Made by a program: the position numbers and the translations under genes
Shown: piece after piece, positions 1-6,816 of the stretch
Position numbering within the stretch: the stretch's first letter is position 1
How the letters are laid out: each line of letters starts with the position of its first letter
Source of the DNA: Coriobacteriaceae bacterium
GTDB lineage: Bacteria > Actinomycetota > Coriobacteriia > Coriobacteriales > UBA8131
Reading direction: 5' to 3'
NCBI GenBank assembly: GCA_012515495.1
Contig: JAAYYH010000046.1
Coordinates: 1-9,446 of the forward strand
Length of the DNA: 9,446 nt
Notes under the pieces: model-generated
Database searches by the model: none
Told to the model about the DNA's origin: nothing
Seen by the model: only the letters and a program-made list of their open reading frames with translations

Positions 1-29
1 AGTCTTGTTATCGGTTCTCTCTCATCCAT
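1..29 (-). CDS. Start of a divergent gene (partial, first nine codons)
   Basis: Reading the minus strand, an ATG at 29-27 begins an open frame to the window edge (MDEREPITR). It follows a good ribosome-binding sequence, GAGGTGAGAAG, immediately upstream at 40-30. The product cannot be identified from nine residues. The position is suggestive: in Eggerthellaceae, molybdoenzyme operons are often next to a LuxR-type membrane or cytoplasmic regulator, and a divergent gene here would fit that. This identity is inference from context only. The alternative is a chance ATG. Confidence 0.4.
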
Positions 30-313
30 CTTCTCACCTCGCTGCAGGGATCATCTTTACTGAAGGTCGATTATCCCAGACAGCATGTGCCGATTTGTAC
101 CCACTATGACTCAAGTACCCATTCAAATTTTTGAATTATCACTAATATGATTGAGTTTCATCGTTTTGCGTCATACTCTGAGCGCGTAAGGAAAACTGGG
201 GATAATCGCTAAAAAATAATAGTGGATTGTGAAAGAACAGGGCAGTGATAGTTGACATGGCCCCTGGTTTCCTGCACTCATTTTGGGACGAGAAAAGAAG
301 AAGGAGGAAGCTG
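30..313. promoter_or_regulatory. Divergent control region upstream of the molybdoenzyme operon
   Basis: This stretch of about 280 bp has no convincing gene and separates the putative minus-strand start at 29 from the ATG at 314. It is AT-rich at 120-240. It holds a direct repeat GTACCCA at 97-103 and 115-121 (18-bp period) and a small dyad ATCA-N6-TGAT at 138-151. Either could be an operator, but neither matches a binding site I can name with assurance. The open frame extends upstream of 314 to a GTG at 245, but that extension (rich in Arg/Lys) does not look like a Tat leader and has no clear ribosome-binding site. Confidence 0.5.
252..281 (+). promoter_or_regulatory. Candidate promoter for the molybdoenzyme operon
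   Basis: A perfect -35 hexamer TTGACA lies at 252-257. A poor -10 candidate, ACTCAT at 276-281, follows after an 18-bp spacer. Transcription would start near 288, leaving a leader of about 25 nt that contains the strong Shine-Dalgarno before ATG 314. The weak -10 would fit an activator-dependent promoter. A second weak candidate is TTGAGT at 151-156 with CATACT at 172-177, but its 15-bp spacer is short. Confidence 0.3.
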
Positions 314-2857
314 ATGTTGGAGAACAGAGATGCTGTGAAGAGCGAAGAGCCGGAGATATCCGCTATTGCTCAAGAAGGACAAGTTAGCTCAACGATGAAA
401 CGCCGTACGTTTCTTAAGCTAGCGGGTTCTGCGTGTGCCACAGCACTTGCAGCTCAGGTACTTATCGGATGCCAGAAGAAGGAAACGGAACCCGAGGTTG
501 TGGCTCCAGTTGATGATGGCCAGCCGGATTACGACTCAATCACCCGTACCGTCTGCGCTCCGAACTGTGTTGGCAGCTGTGGTATCAACGCGTTTGTAAA
601 AAATGACACCATCATAAAAGTTGAACCAGCGGACTTTCCCGACAATGCCTATCATCGTATCTGCGCCCGTGGCATATCGAATGCTATGCAGCGCGTCTAT
701 TCACCTGACCGCGTAAAATATCCGATGAAGAGGGTAGGCGAGCGTGGCTCGGGTGAGTGGGAGCGTATCAGCTGGGAAGCCGCTATCGATTTGATCCACG
801 AGAAGATGCAATACAACATTGATAATTATGGACCCCAATCCAATGCCTGGTTGGGCATGACCGGTAACTACAGTGCCGTTGTACAACTTTATGCCTCGAT
901 GATGGCAATGACGTATGAGGGCACGGCGTTTACCAGTTTCGGTATCATGGCCGATAACGCCTGCAATATGGGATTCTTGCCTCCTACTGGCGTTCAGCAG
1001 GATGCAAGTGAATGGGAAGACATGATGGGCTCCAAGAGCATCATCATGTTCGGTTGTAACTATGCTGAGACCAATATGCAGGAGATGCACTTCCTGTTCG
1101 ATGCCCAAGAGGCTGGCGCCAAAGTCATTGTCGTTGATCCGCGTCTTTCCCGAACCGCCTCAAAGGCCGATTGGTGGATTCCCATCCGTCCGGGTACAGA
1201 TGCCGCGCTGATCTGCGGTCTGATGAATTATGTTGTCGAAAACAAGAAGTATGACGAGCAGATCATTCGCACATACACCGTGGGAGCATTCCTTGTCGAT
1301 ACCGCAACCGGGAAATTCGTACGTAGCGGTGAGGACTATGTTGTCTGGGATGAGAGCACTAAGGCAATCGCGACAGTTAAGGCACTTCCGGATGAGGCTA
1401 AGCCCGCCTACCCATCGGTTGCAGTCGCTGGCGATGTTCCCGCCGATGCTGAGGTACCTTCGACAGCGGCACTGCTCGGTAGTTTCAGCGTTACAGTCAA
1501 AGACGTGACTTACGCGGCTAAGCCATCATTCCAGCTGCTTGTCGAGTCTCTGGCAGAGTATACTCCCGATAAAGCCTCCGCGATCTGCGAGGTTCCTGCT
1601 CAAGATATTATTAAGTTTGCCGAGATCTATCTCAACGAGACGCCTGCGCGCCTGCACATCAGTCAGGGTACGAACCGCTATTGGAACGGCCATCTACCAA
1701 CTCGCGCTGCAGTTCAGCTGGCAGCGATCTGCGGAAATGTCGGTAAACCACACGCCAACATCAACTGGGCTGGCGGCACACTGATGAAGATCCTCTTCGG
1801 AGTTGGTCTTTCGGCAGTGCAGCCATATGCTGAGCATTTCAGTTCAACTTTGCCAGGTACACAGTGGATGGATATAGTCGCCACGCAAAGCCCTTATCCC
1901 GTGAAACTGATGTGGTTCAACGCCTATGGGTGGGGAACGCAGAGTCCTGAATTGAACTATCTTAAAGAAGAAGTCCTACCACAACTTAATTTTGTGATCG
2001 TCTCGGAGCAGATGATGAATGCCGGCGCCGAACTGGCAGACTTGGTCTTACCGATCTGCTCATACTATGAAGAGCCCTTCGATGTTGTCACTGCCTGGTC
2101 CTCCATGTGGGTGCAGGTGCGTGAACAGGCCATCTCTCAGATGTACGAATCTAAGACTGACTATCAAATTGGACAGATGTTGGCAGAGAAGTTTGGCATC
2201 TTGGATAAGTCTGAGTGGAAACTTGACATCAAGGATTACTATCGCCAGCACATAATCGCTGAGAACAACGCTCCTGAATTCAGCTCCATTGACTTTGATG
2301 AACTCGTAGAGAAGAAGGTTGTCAAAGCGAACTATCCAGAGCCGTATGTTGCCTTCGAGAGCCTTCGCTTCAACACTCCTAGCGGAAAGATGGAGCTTTA
2401 CGCTGAGAACCTCGTTGAGTTTGGTGAGCAACTCGCTTGTCATTATGAGCCCCTTGAGGGGAACCGCAGTACTAAGGCTGAGCAGTACCCATTGACCTTC
2501 ATGAATTGTCGTACGGTGTTCACTACTCATAGCCAACATGTGAATCTGGATTGGATTCGTGAGCTGATGCCTGAGCCTTGGTTGGAGATTTCACCAGAAG
2601 ACGCCAGCGCGCGTGGTATCGCAACGGGTGACGTGGTAGAGGTCTATAACGATCGTGGTTCGTACAAGGTCAAAGCTTTGATCACGGCGGAGATCAAACC
2701 TGGCTGTATCAACCAAAGACAAGGTTGGTGGCCTAAACACTTCGTCGAAGGACACTATGGCAGCCTGTTACATATGGAGCTGAATCCCGCGCAGGATGCG
2801 ATTTCGGAGACTAACTTCGCTCCCTATGACAATCTCGTTCAAGTGAAGAAAGCATAA
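314..2857 (+). CDS. Tat-exported molybdopterin oxidoreductase, catalytic subunit (DMSO reductase family, DmsA-like)
   Basis: Catalytic subunit of a respiratory molybdenum (bis-MGD) enzyme acting outside the cytoplasmic membrane; the substrate is unknown. I chose ATG 314 (847 aa) because AAGGAGG at 301-307 precedes it with good spacing; the frame also opens at GTG 245. Residue 28 begins a twin-arginine motif (MKRRTFLKLAG), and LIGC ending at Cys53 looks like a lipobox, so the protein may be a lipid-anchored Tat substrate. Cys81, Cys85, Cys89 and Cys117 form the N-terminal [4Fe-4S] site. Typical family sequences follow: ERISWEAAID, then VVDPRLSRTASKADWW, and a C-terminal cofactor-binding domain with WLEISPEDA and INQRQGWWPKH. 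The Mo-ligand region reads FGIMADNACN, so Asp214 is my guess for the ligand instead of the DmsA serine. It is the first gene of an operon with the iron-sulfur subunit 12 bp downstream. No membrane anchor gene follows. The family is certain, the reaction is not. Confidence 0.93.
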   Translation: MLENRDAVKSEEPEISAIAQEGQVSSTMKRRTFLKLAGSACATALAAQVLIGCQKKETEPEVVAPVDDGQPDYDSITRTVCAPNCVGSCGINAFVKNDTIIKVEPADFPDNAYHRICARGISNAMQRVYSPDRVKYPMKRVGERGSGEWERISWEAAIDLIHEKMQYNIDNYGPQSNAWLGMTGNYSAVVQLYASMMAMTYEGTAFTSFGIMADNACNMGFLPPTGVQQDASEWEDMMGSKSIIMFGCNYAETNMQEMHFLFDAQEAGAKVIVVDPRLSRTASKADWWIPIRPGTDAALICGLMNYVVENKKYDEQIIRTYTVGAFLVDTATGKFVRSGEDYVVWDESTKAIATVKALPDEAKPAYPSVAVAGDVPADAEVPSTAALLGSFSVTVKDVTYAAKPSFQLLVESLAEYTPDKASAICEVPAQDIIKFAEIYLNETPARLHISQGTNRYWNGHLPTRAAVQLAAICGNVGKPHANINWAGGTLMKILFGVGLSAVQPYAEHFSSTLPGTQWMDIVATQSPYPVKLMWFNAYGWGTQSPELNYLKEEVLPQLNFVIVSEQMMNAGAELADLVLPICSYYEEPFDVVTAWSSMWVQVREQAISQMYESKTDYQIGQMLAEKFGILDKSEWKLDIKDYYRQHIIAENNAPEFSSIDFDELVEKKVVKANYPEPYVAFESLRFNTPSGKMELYAENLVEFGEQLACHYEPLEGNRSTKAEQYPLTFMNCRTVFTTHSQHVNLDWIRELMPEPWLEISPEDASARGIATGDVVEVYNDRGSYKVKALITAEIKPGCINQRQGWWPKHFVEGHYGSLLHMELNPAQDAISETNFAPYDNLVQVKKA

Positions 2858-2869
2858 GGAGGTTCGCTG

Positions 2870-3448
2870 ATGACTAAGTATGGTTTTGCAATCAATCTGC
2901 ACCGTTGTATAGGTTGTCGTACGTGTACGATCAGCTGCAAGATGGAAAATGTCGTAGCTGCTGGTCTTCAGAGGATACGTGTTCTGAACGCAGCGGAGGA
3001 GACCACCTACGATGTTGCAACGGGAGACTATCCTAACGTGAAACTGGAGTGGACACCTGTTCCCTGCCAGCATTGCGATGAGCCTCCTTGTATCGCGGTT
3101 TGCCCTGTTGCCGCGACATCAAAGCGTGAAGACGGTATCGTTGTAGTCGACGTCGATTTGTGCATTGGCTGCGGTTTATGTGTCGACGCTTGCCCTTATG
3201 GATCACGGCAGATGGATGAAACAGCTCTGAAGGTCGATAAGTGCTAGCTTTGTAGACATCGTCTGGACGCAGGAATCGGTACTACGATGTGCCAGATTAC
3301 CTGTCCCAACCGGGCAATAGTGGTTGGAGATCTGGATGACCCAGAGTCTGAAGTCGCAAAGATAGTCGCTGAGAACGAGACGAAACTGCTTAAGCCAGAA
3401 AAAGGGACTGCTCCAAATGTACATTACTGGTATTCTGTCGCACACTAA
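2870..3448 (+). pseudogene. Four-cluster iron-sulfur electron-transfer subunit (DmsB/PsrB-like) interrupted by an in-frame TAG
   Basis: This would carry electrons to the catalytic subunit through four [4Fe-4S] clusters. ATG 2870 is preceded by GGAGGT at 2858-2863, directly after the upstream stop. Cysteine motifs: C13/C16/C19/C23, C66/C69/C74/C78, C98/C101/C104/C108, then C125. The codon after C125 is TAG (3245-3247). In the same frame the rest of the family protein continues without another fault: LCRHRLDAG, C141, C145, then CPNRAIVVGDLDDPESE, ending at TAA 3446-3448. Full length would be 192 residues, normal for the family. The truncated 125-residue product lacks C128, C141 and C145. Since motif I and IV ligands are shared between two clusters in this family, both would be damaged. 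A C-to-T change of CAG (Gln) would explain it, and KCQLC is a plausible ancestral motif. No start codon would rescue the 3' part. Suppression or recoding is possible but unproven: TAG serves as a normal stop for three other genes here. Confidence 0.85.
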
Positions 3449-3458
3449 TAATTAGATG

Positions 3459-3493
3459 CTTGAAGGGTGAAGCTTATCGCTTCACCCCTCAAG
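3459..3493 (+). other. Long stem-loop between the iron-sulfur and chaperone genes
   Basis: CTTGAAGGGTGAAGC at 3459-3473 pairs with GCTTCACCCCTCAAG at 3479-3493, giving a 15-bp stem with one mismatch and a 5-nt loop (TTATC). There is no T-run after it on the plus strand, so it is not a canonical intrinsic terminator. It starts 10 nt after the end of the iron-sulfur frame. It could protect or process the operon mRNA and set the level of the chaperone relative to the enzyme subunits, or act as a leaky or factor-dependent terminator. Confidence 0.6.
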
Positions 3494-3519
3494 AGCGGGT
3501 AATCTCAAGCGCGGGTAAT
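3488..3519 (+). repeat. 16-bp tandem duplication
   Basis: CTCAAGAGCGGGTAAT at 3488-3503 is followed immediately by CTCAAGCGCGGGTAAT at 3504-3519, with one difference in 16. The first copy overlaps the right arm of the stem-loop. This looks like a slippage duplication in the spacer before the chaperone gene, and it adds an unpaired second CTCAAG that could compete for the left arm of the stem. Confidence 0.75.
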
Positions 3520-3547
3520 AAAACAAGCAAGATGAGGGAGGAAGCTC

Positions 3548-4213
3548 ATGGATCGTGAAGAAGTAATCGGGTTGGCGAAAGCGGAGAGTTCGCTGCTTGG
3601 ACTTTGGTCTAAGAGCTTTTTTCGTCCTACGGTAGAGCTAACCGAAGAACTACGCAGCGGAATCTTTGTATCAGATTTACAGCAACTGCTTTCTGCTTGT
3701 GACGATACTGAGATTGTCGCTGCGATCAATGTGCTGGAAGAATTCTCAAGAGAGCTTGCCCAAAAGGATCTTGAGGCAGCTAGACTGACTCTTGAAGTTG
3801 ACTACAATAGGCTGTTCGTTGGTCCAAGTGCTCTCTTGGCACCTCCCTATGAATCGTTTTATACAAGCGCAGACCTTGGAGAAGACGGCAGGGGAGTACT
3901 ACGAGGACCGGCTGAACGTGAGGTAAAGGCCGAGTATCTTTCCCATGGGCTAACCATGCGAAATGAATTCGTGGAATTCCCCGACCATGTGGCGATTGAA
4001 CTAGAGTATCTCTCATTGCTTGCGCTTCAGGAAGCTGAAGCTTGGGAAAGAGGCGACGAAGAATCGGCACTGGTCTTGCAGGAAACACAGGAGCGATTCA
4101 AAAGAGTTCACCTTGGCAGCTGGTTTGAGCGTTTCGCGGACAGCGTCATTGGCGGAGCGAGAACAAGGCTCTATCCGAATATCGTTATTTTGGTGATGAG
4201 AACTGTTCTCTAA
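3548..4213 (+). CDS. TorD/DmsD-family molybdoenzyme maturation chaperone
   Basis: Cytoplasmic chaperone expected to bind the Tat leader or the apo-form of the catalytic subunit (314-2857) until the molybdenum cofactor is inserted, then release it for export. The length, 221 aa, is usual. ATG 3548 follows GAGGGAGGAAG at good spacing. Family marks are visible: EVDYNRLFVGP at 83-93, then PPYES at 99-103, and the DHVAIELEYLSLL stretch at 146-158, which matches the conserved D-H-(I/V)-x-x-E-L-E signature. The protein is mostly helical with no signal peptide or membrane segment. It is the third gene of the operon, 99 bp after the iron-sulfur frame, and converges with the next gene. The gene is intact although the iron-sulfur gene before it is interrupted. 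Confidence 0.9.
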   Translation: MDREEVIGLAKAESSLLGLWSKSFFRPTVELTEELRSGIFVSDLQQLLSACDDTEIVAAINVLEEFSRELAQKDLEAARLTLEVDYNRLFVGPSALLAPPYESFYTSADLGEDGRGVLRGPAEREVKAEYLSHGLTMRNEFVEFPDHVAIELEYLSLLALQEAEAWERGDEESALVLQETQERFKRVHLGSWFERFADSVIGGARTRLYPNIVILVMRTVL

Positions 4214-4243
4214 CCGTATCTTGTCTGTTCCATATCTAGATTT
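4214..4243. other. Short convergent intergenic gap
   Basis: Only 30 bp separate the stops of the converging chaperone and Fic genes. I see no hairpin followed by a T-run here, so transcripts from the two sides may overlap. Confidence 0.5.
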
Positions 4244-5458
4244 CTATTCCGAGAAAAATGAGTTCCTGGCTACGGGATTCTGAGCCAGCAGTAGCTTCTC
4301 CAGCTCGTCGACAGCATCGAATACCTCTGCAGCTTCGAAGATCCTGTTACGATCCGAAGAATCGGCTGCCAGTCGGAGTACGCCTAGTTGCCTGAGGAGA
4401 TTGAGCGCGTCGTTGGTAGCCGAGAAGCTCTTGTCTAGTAGCTTCATCGCAGAAGACACGGTAAGACGGGGTGTCTCGGGCAAAACCAAAAGTAGTTCTT
4501 GCGCCGCAGAGCCTTTACTGGTTTTTCCAACGCGTTGGTTCCAGCTTTTTTCCAGATTGATGATTGCATCGATGTAGACTTGTACTACCTGTGCCGCGAG
4601 TTCGACACTATTACCGCAAAAACGTGCCCACTCATTGATTAGTTTTGCTTTGGTCAAGCCTTCAACATCGAATCCGAAGTCATAGGGTAACAAATGCTCT
4701 GCGTGATATTTCGTATGTATCGCTGGCATCAATCCTATAGGGGGAATGATGCGCTCGACAAGCCCACGCCGATAAATGATGGCATGTGATAGAGCGCGAC
4801 CAGTTCGGTCTAGACTGCTCTTAAACGGTTTAATGCTCTCAAATTGGAAGTGAGCAAGTGCTGTTTGAGTAATTGGTGAGTAGATGTCTTTATTGATGAA
4901 ATCGCAAAGATCCTCAATCAACGGCATAACATCATCGGGCGCAGGTGGTTTGTAGATGCCAACAAGATTCTCAGGTACCTTGTAGGGATTCTCTCTGAAA
5001 CGGAAACCCGATTGAGCTGCTGATTCTCCGCACACGCAACGTGAATGAATATCGAGAATGATCTCAGGATCGATATCGCCACCAACCTCAATGGTTTGAG
5101 AAAGCCATTCGAGTGTCTCTAGGTACCATAGCGATTCCAGCGAGCTGTCCTCTGTTGGCTCTTCATTCTCAGAATCGGTTTTCGTTGTCAGATTAGAATC
5201 AGGAGAATCAGGTTTCCTTTCTGGTTTTTGCGTACTCTCGAGCTCTATCAGCGTTCTCAAGCTGGGATTCTTCCCGTCAATCCTGATAGTTGAGATAGCC
5301 TCAAGTCGCGCAATGTGCTTGCGTAACGCAGGGCCAATCTCTAGGCGCGTGATTCGTTCCTCCATGCGGATAAGTGCCATTTCGCCACGGAATATCTCAG
5401 CGGATGCTCTCGGACTTATAGAGAAAAGCTGTGTGCTCATGGAGGTAGGTGTGTACAC
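4244..5458 (-). CDS. Fic-domain protein with a degenerate catalytic motif
   Basis: Fic proteins usually transfer AMP to a Ser/Thr/Tyr of a target protein. Here an N-terminal Fic_N-like helical part (about 20-75) is followed by an acidic, Ser-rich linker (about 76-108), the Fic core (about 110-290) and a winged-helix-like C-terminus (about 325-385). The usual HPFxxGNGRxxR core reads KPFKSSLDRTGR at 210-221. The catalytic His is Lys, and the GNG phosphate loop is lost, while the flanking FESI, TGRALSHAII and RRGL stay family-like. The N-terminal inhibitory motif [S/T]xxxE[G/N] appears as TIRIDG at 57-62, with Asp for Glu. AMPylation activity is therefore unlikely as read; a binding or regulatory role is possible. 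Start: GTG 5458 has AAAGAGG 8 nt upstream (5473-5467), and the in-frame ATG at 5440 has none. The stop is TAG. Confidence 0.85.
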   Translation of the reverse strand: MYTPTSMSTQLFSISPRASAEIFRGEMALIRMEERITRLEIGPALRKHIARLEAISTIRIDGKNPSLRTLIELESTQKPERKPDSPDSNLTTKTDSENEEPTEDSSLESLWYLETLEWLSQTIEVGGDIDPEIILDIHSRCVCGESAAQSGFRFRENPYKVPENLVGIYKPPAPDDVMPLIEDLCDFINKDIYSPITQTALAHFQFESIKPFKSSLDRTGRALSHAIIYRRGLVERIIPPIGLMPAIHTKYHAEHLLPYDFGFDVEGLTKAKLINEWARFCGNSVELAAQVVQVYIDAIINLEKSWNQRVGKTSKGSAAQELLLVLPETPRLTVSSAMKLLDKSFSATNDALNLLRQLGVLRLAADSSDRNRIFEAAEVFDAVDELEKLLLAQNPVARNSFFSE

Positions 5459-5485
5459 AGCGACAACCTCTTTCCAGGTACGGAA

Positions 5486-5512
5486 GCTTATAGTCTGATG
5501 TTAAGTATAAGC
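5486..5512. promoter_or_regulatory. Possible operator: spaced inverted repeat before the Fic gene
   Basis: GCTTATA at 5486-5492 and TATAAGC at 5506-5512 form a perfect 7-bp dyad whose arms are 20 bp apart start to start, about two helical turns. It lies between the candidate -10 (5543-5548) and the start codon, a position that could serve for repression. The binding protein is unknown. Chance is possible in this AT-rich spacer. Confidence 0.35.
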
Positions 5513-5542
5513 GTCTATGAGTAAGCCTGAAACTGCTGCTCT

Positions 5543-5548
5543 ATTATA
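5543..5548 (-). promoter_or_regulatory. Candidate -10 element for the Fic gene
   Basis: On the minus strand a perfect TATAAT lies at 5548-5543, about 85 bp before GTG 5458. No good -35 hexamer is found 16-18 bp upstream, so the site is weak evidence for a promoter. Confidence 0.3.
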
Positions 5549-5612
5549 CGAGATAATCGTGATAGAGATACGGCTAAGCAACTCAATTAATCAGCCAGCC
5601 GAGTAGATGAGA

Positions 5613-5749
5613 AACCAACAGTTGGGTCAACAGTTCAACAAACTGTTCAATCAGCCGATCAACCAGCAGTTGGGCTTACAGTTCAACTAGCCGATCAACC
5701 AGCAGTTGGGCTTACAGTTCAACCAGCCGATCAACCAGCAGTTCAACTA
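5613..5749. repeat. 36-bp tandem repeat array with hairpin-forming units
   Basis: Two adjacent 36-bp copies, 5653-5688 and 5689-5724, differ only in the last base. A third, shortened copy follows at 5725-5749, and a degenerate relative rich in CAACAGTT lies before them at 5613-5650. Each full unit holds AGCC-gat-CAAC-cagca-GTTG-g-GCT, so single strands could fold into a small hairpin. The degenerate part also has AACAGTT (5629-5635) facing AACTGTT (5641-5647). Neither strand has a start codon with a convincing protein, so it appears non-coding. It occupies most of the 317-bp spacer between the Fic gene and the DUF559 gene. Confidence 0.85.
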
Positions 5750-5775
5750 ATTTATATTACAATACTATGCTAGCC

Positions 5776-6816
5776 TTAGAGTCCCAGCGTATGTCGTAAT
5801 CTTTGATGTTCTTGAATAAAGCGAGCTGCGCCATAGCGCTGACGCCTTTGTAAATACTTTGATATGAGGTTGACAGCGCGCTTTAAGCTGTCTGTATCTT
5901 TCAGTTGCTTTCGGGTGATTGCGATTACTTTGATTCCCATATACGACAAGGCATTTCGTCGCATTGAATCTTTAGCTATTTGAATCGCTCCAGTGTGGAA
6001 AGAATCACTATCGTATTCGACTGCCAGTTTTGCTTCTGGCCAATAAAGATCGGCAATATAGAATTGCTGATTAGCGCCTCTGCTATTTTGCTTGCCTACT
6101 TGGATTCTGCTATTCATGAGCGGATGCGGTAGATTGAAGCCGCCAAGCAAAGCGGGTAGAGTGAGGAGCATTGAGAGGCGTGTTTCCATTGGTGAGGCAG
6201 AGTTCTCCAAGATATGTCTCAATGCACGTCTGGCCTGCTTGACCCCATGGAAACCAGCGGCTTTGTCTAATAATACCCTCATCTTAAATACTGATGTTAA
6301 GTGACAATCACTCCTGAAACCCTGCTCAGCTATTGACTGCGATCTATCGCTGTGTTGCAGAAGGAGAGGTTTTGGCGTCGATTGCGTATCACTTTCTAAG
6401 TCGATTGCGTGAATGTCGTCTCCGTCAAATGCTCGAGTCATTCGATAGCTGCCACAAAACTCATACCCAAGCAGTATCTGTATTTCCAATGGAAGCGAAC
6501 AGGCATTCTGAAGAAAACAAAACTCTGGTGTGCTAATCAGGAGTTCTTGATCAATCCTCACAACCGAATTGCCAGGCAAGGGCCTCGTGCAATAGTGAGA
6601 ATGCACGATTTCGTTGACTACGCCAGCTCCTTTGTTTGCGATAAGCACGTCTAGAGGATACGAGAGGTCTAATCGCGAAGCGATTCCAGCAATCTGCACA
6701 GGGTCAATTTTCTTTGGAGCCTTGGATATCCGAGTAGCCGAATAAATAGGGCTCTTCCCAAATTTGTATCTCCGCCAAAATTCAAGAGCACTTTTGTGAC
6801 TGATAAGCACACTCAC
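5776..6816 (-). CDS. DUF559 / PD-(D/E)xK nuclease-like protein with AbiEi-like N-terminus
   Basis: Predicted cytoplasmic protein of 346 aa of a kind I recall from Coriobacteriia; its function is not established. The N-terminus (SHKSALEFWRRY at 6-17) resembles the AbiEi-type antitoxin N-terminal region. The middle has STPEFCFLQNA at 95-105 and a basic helix GVKQARRALRHIL at 191-203. The C-terminus resembles DUF559/Vsr-like restriction folds: SPMET at 208-212, then IADLYWPEAKLAVEYDSDSFH, with Asp256, Glu267 and Asp269 as candidate metal ligands, and RRNALSYMGIKVIAIT. Start choice: the frame runs on to 7167, but GTG 6816 has AGAGGA 7-8 nt upstream and gives the family-like beginning MSVLISHKSA. 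The preceding residues do not look like protein. It may be an orphan defence or DNA-repair protein; no partner toxin gene is adjacent. Confidence 0.75.
   Translation of the reverse strand: MSVLISHKSALEFWRRYKFGKSPIYSATRISKAPKKIDPVQIAGIASRLDLSYPLDVLIANKGAGVVNEIVHSHYCTRPLPGNSVVRIDQELLISTPEFCFLQNACSLPLEIQILLGYEFCGSYRMTRAFDGDDIHAIDLESDTQSTPKPLLLQHSDRSQSIAEQGFRSDCHLTSVFKMRVLLDKAAGFHGVKQARRALRHILENSASPMETRLSMLLTLPALLGGFNLPHPLMNSRIQVGKQNSRGANQQFYIADLYWPEAKLAVEYDSDSFHTGAIQIAKDSMRRNALSYMGIKVIAITRKQLKDTDSLKRAVNLISKYLQRRQRYGAARFIQEHQRLRHTLGL

Noticed and set aside
245..313. Translation of the catalytic subunit from GTG 245
   Set aside because: No good ribosome-binding site precedes it, whereas AAGGAGG directly precedes ATG 314; the extension is not like a Tat leader.
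701..1108. Minus-strand open frame inside the catalytic subunit gene (and similar ones at 2060-2539, 2768-3073, 3780-4088)
   Set aside because: They lie opposite strongly conserved coding sequence and their translations resemble no protein family.
3245..3247. General reassignment of TAG to an amino acid
   Set aside because: The Fic, GNAT and MFS genes in this window all end naturally at TAG, at positions expected for their families.
5613..5749. The repeats as a CRISPR array
   Set aside because: The 36-bp units abut one another directly with no unique spacers, and no cas gene is present.
5495..6302. A 12-bp match CTGATGTTAAGT at 5495-5506 and 6291-6302
   Set aside because: One copy is inside the DUF559 coding sequence and the flanks do not match, so it is most likely chance.
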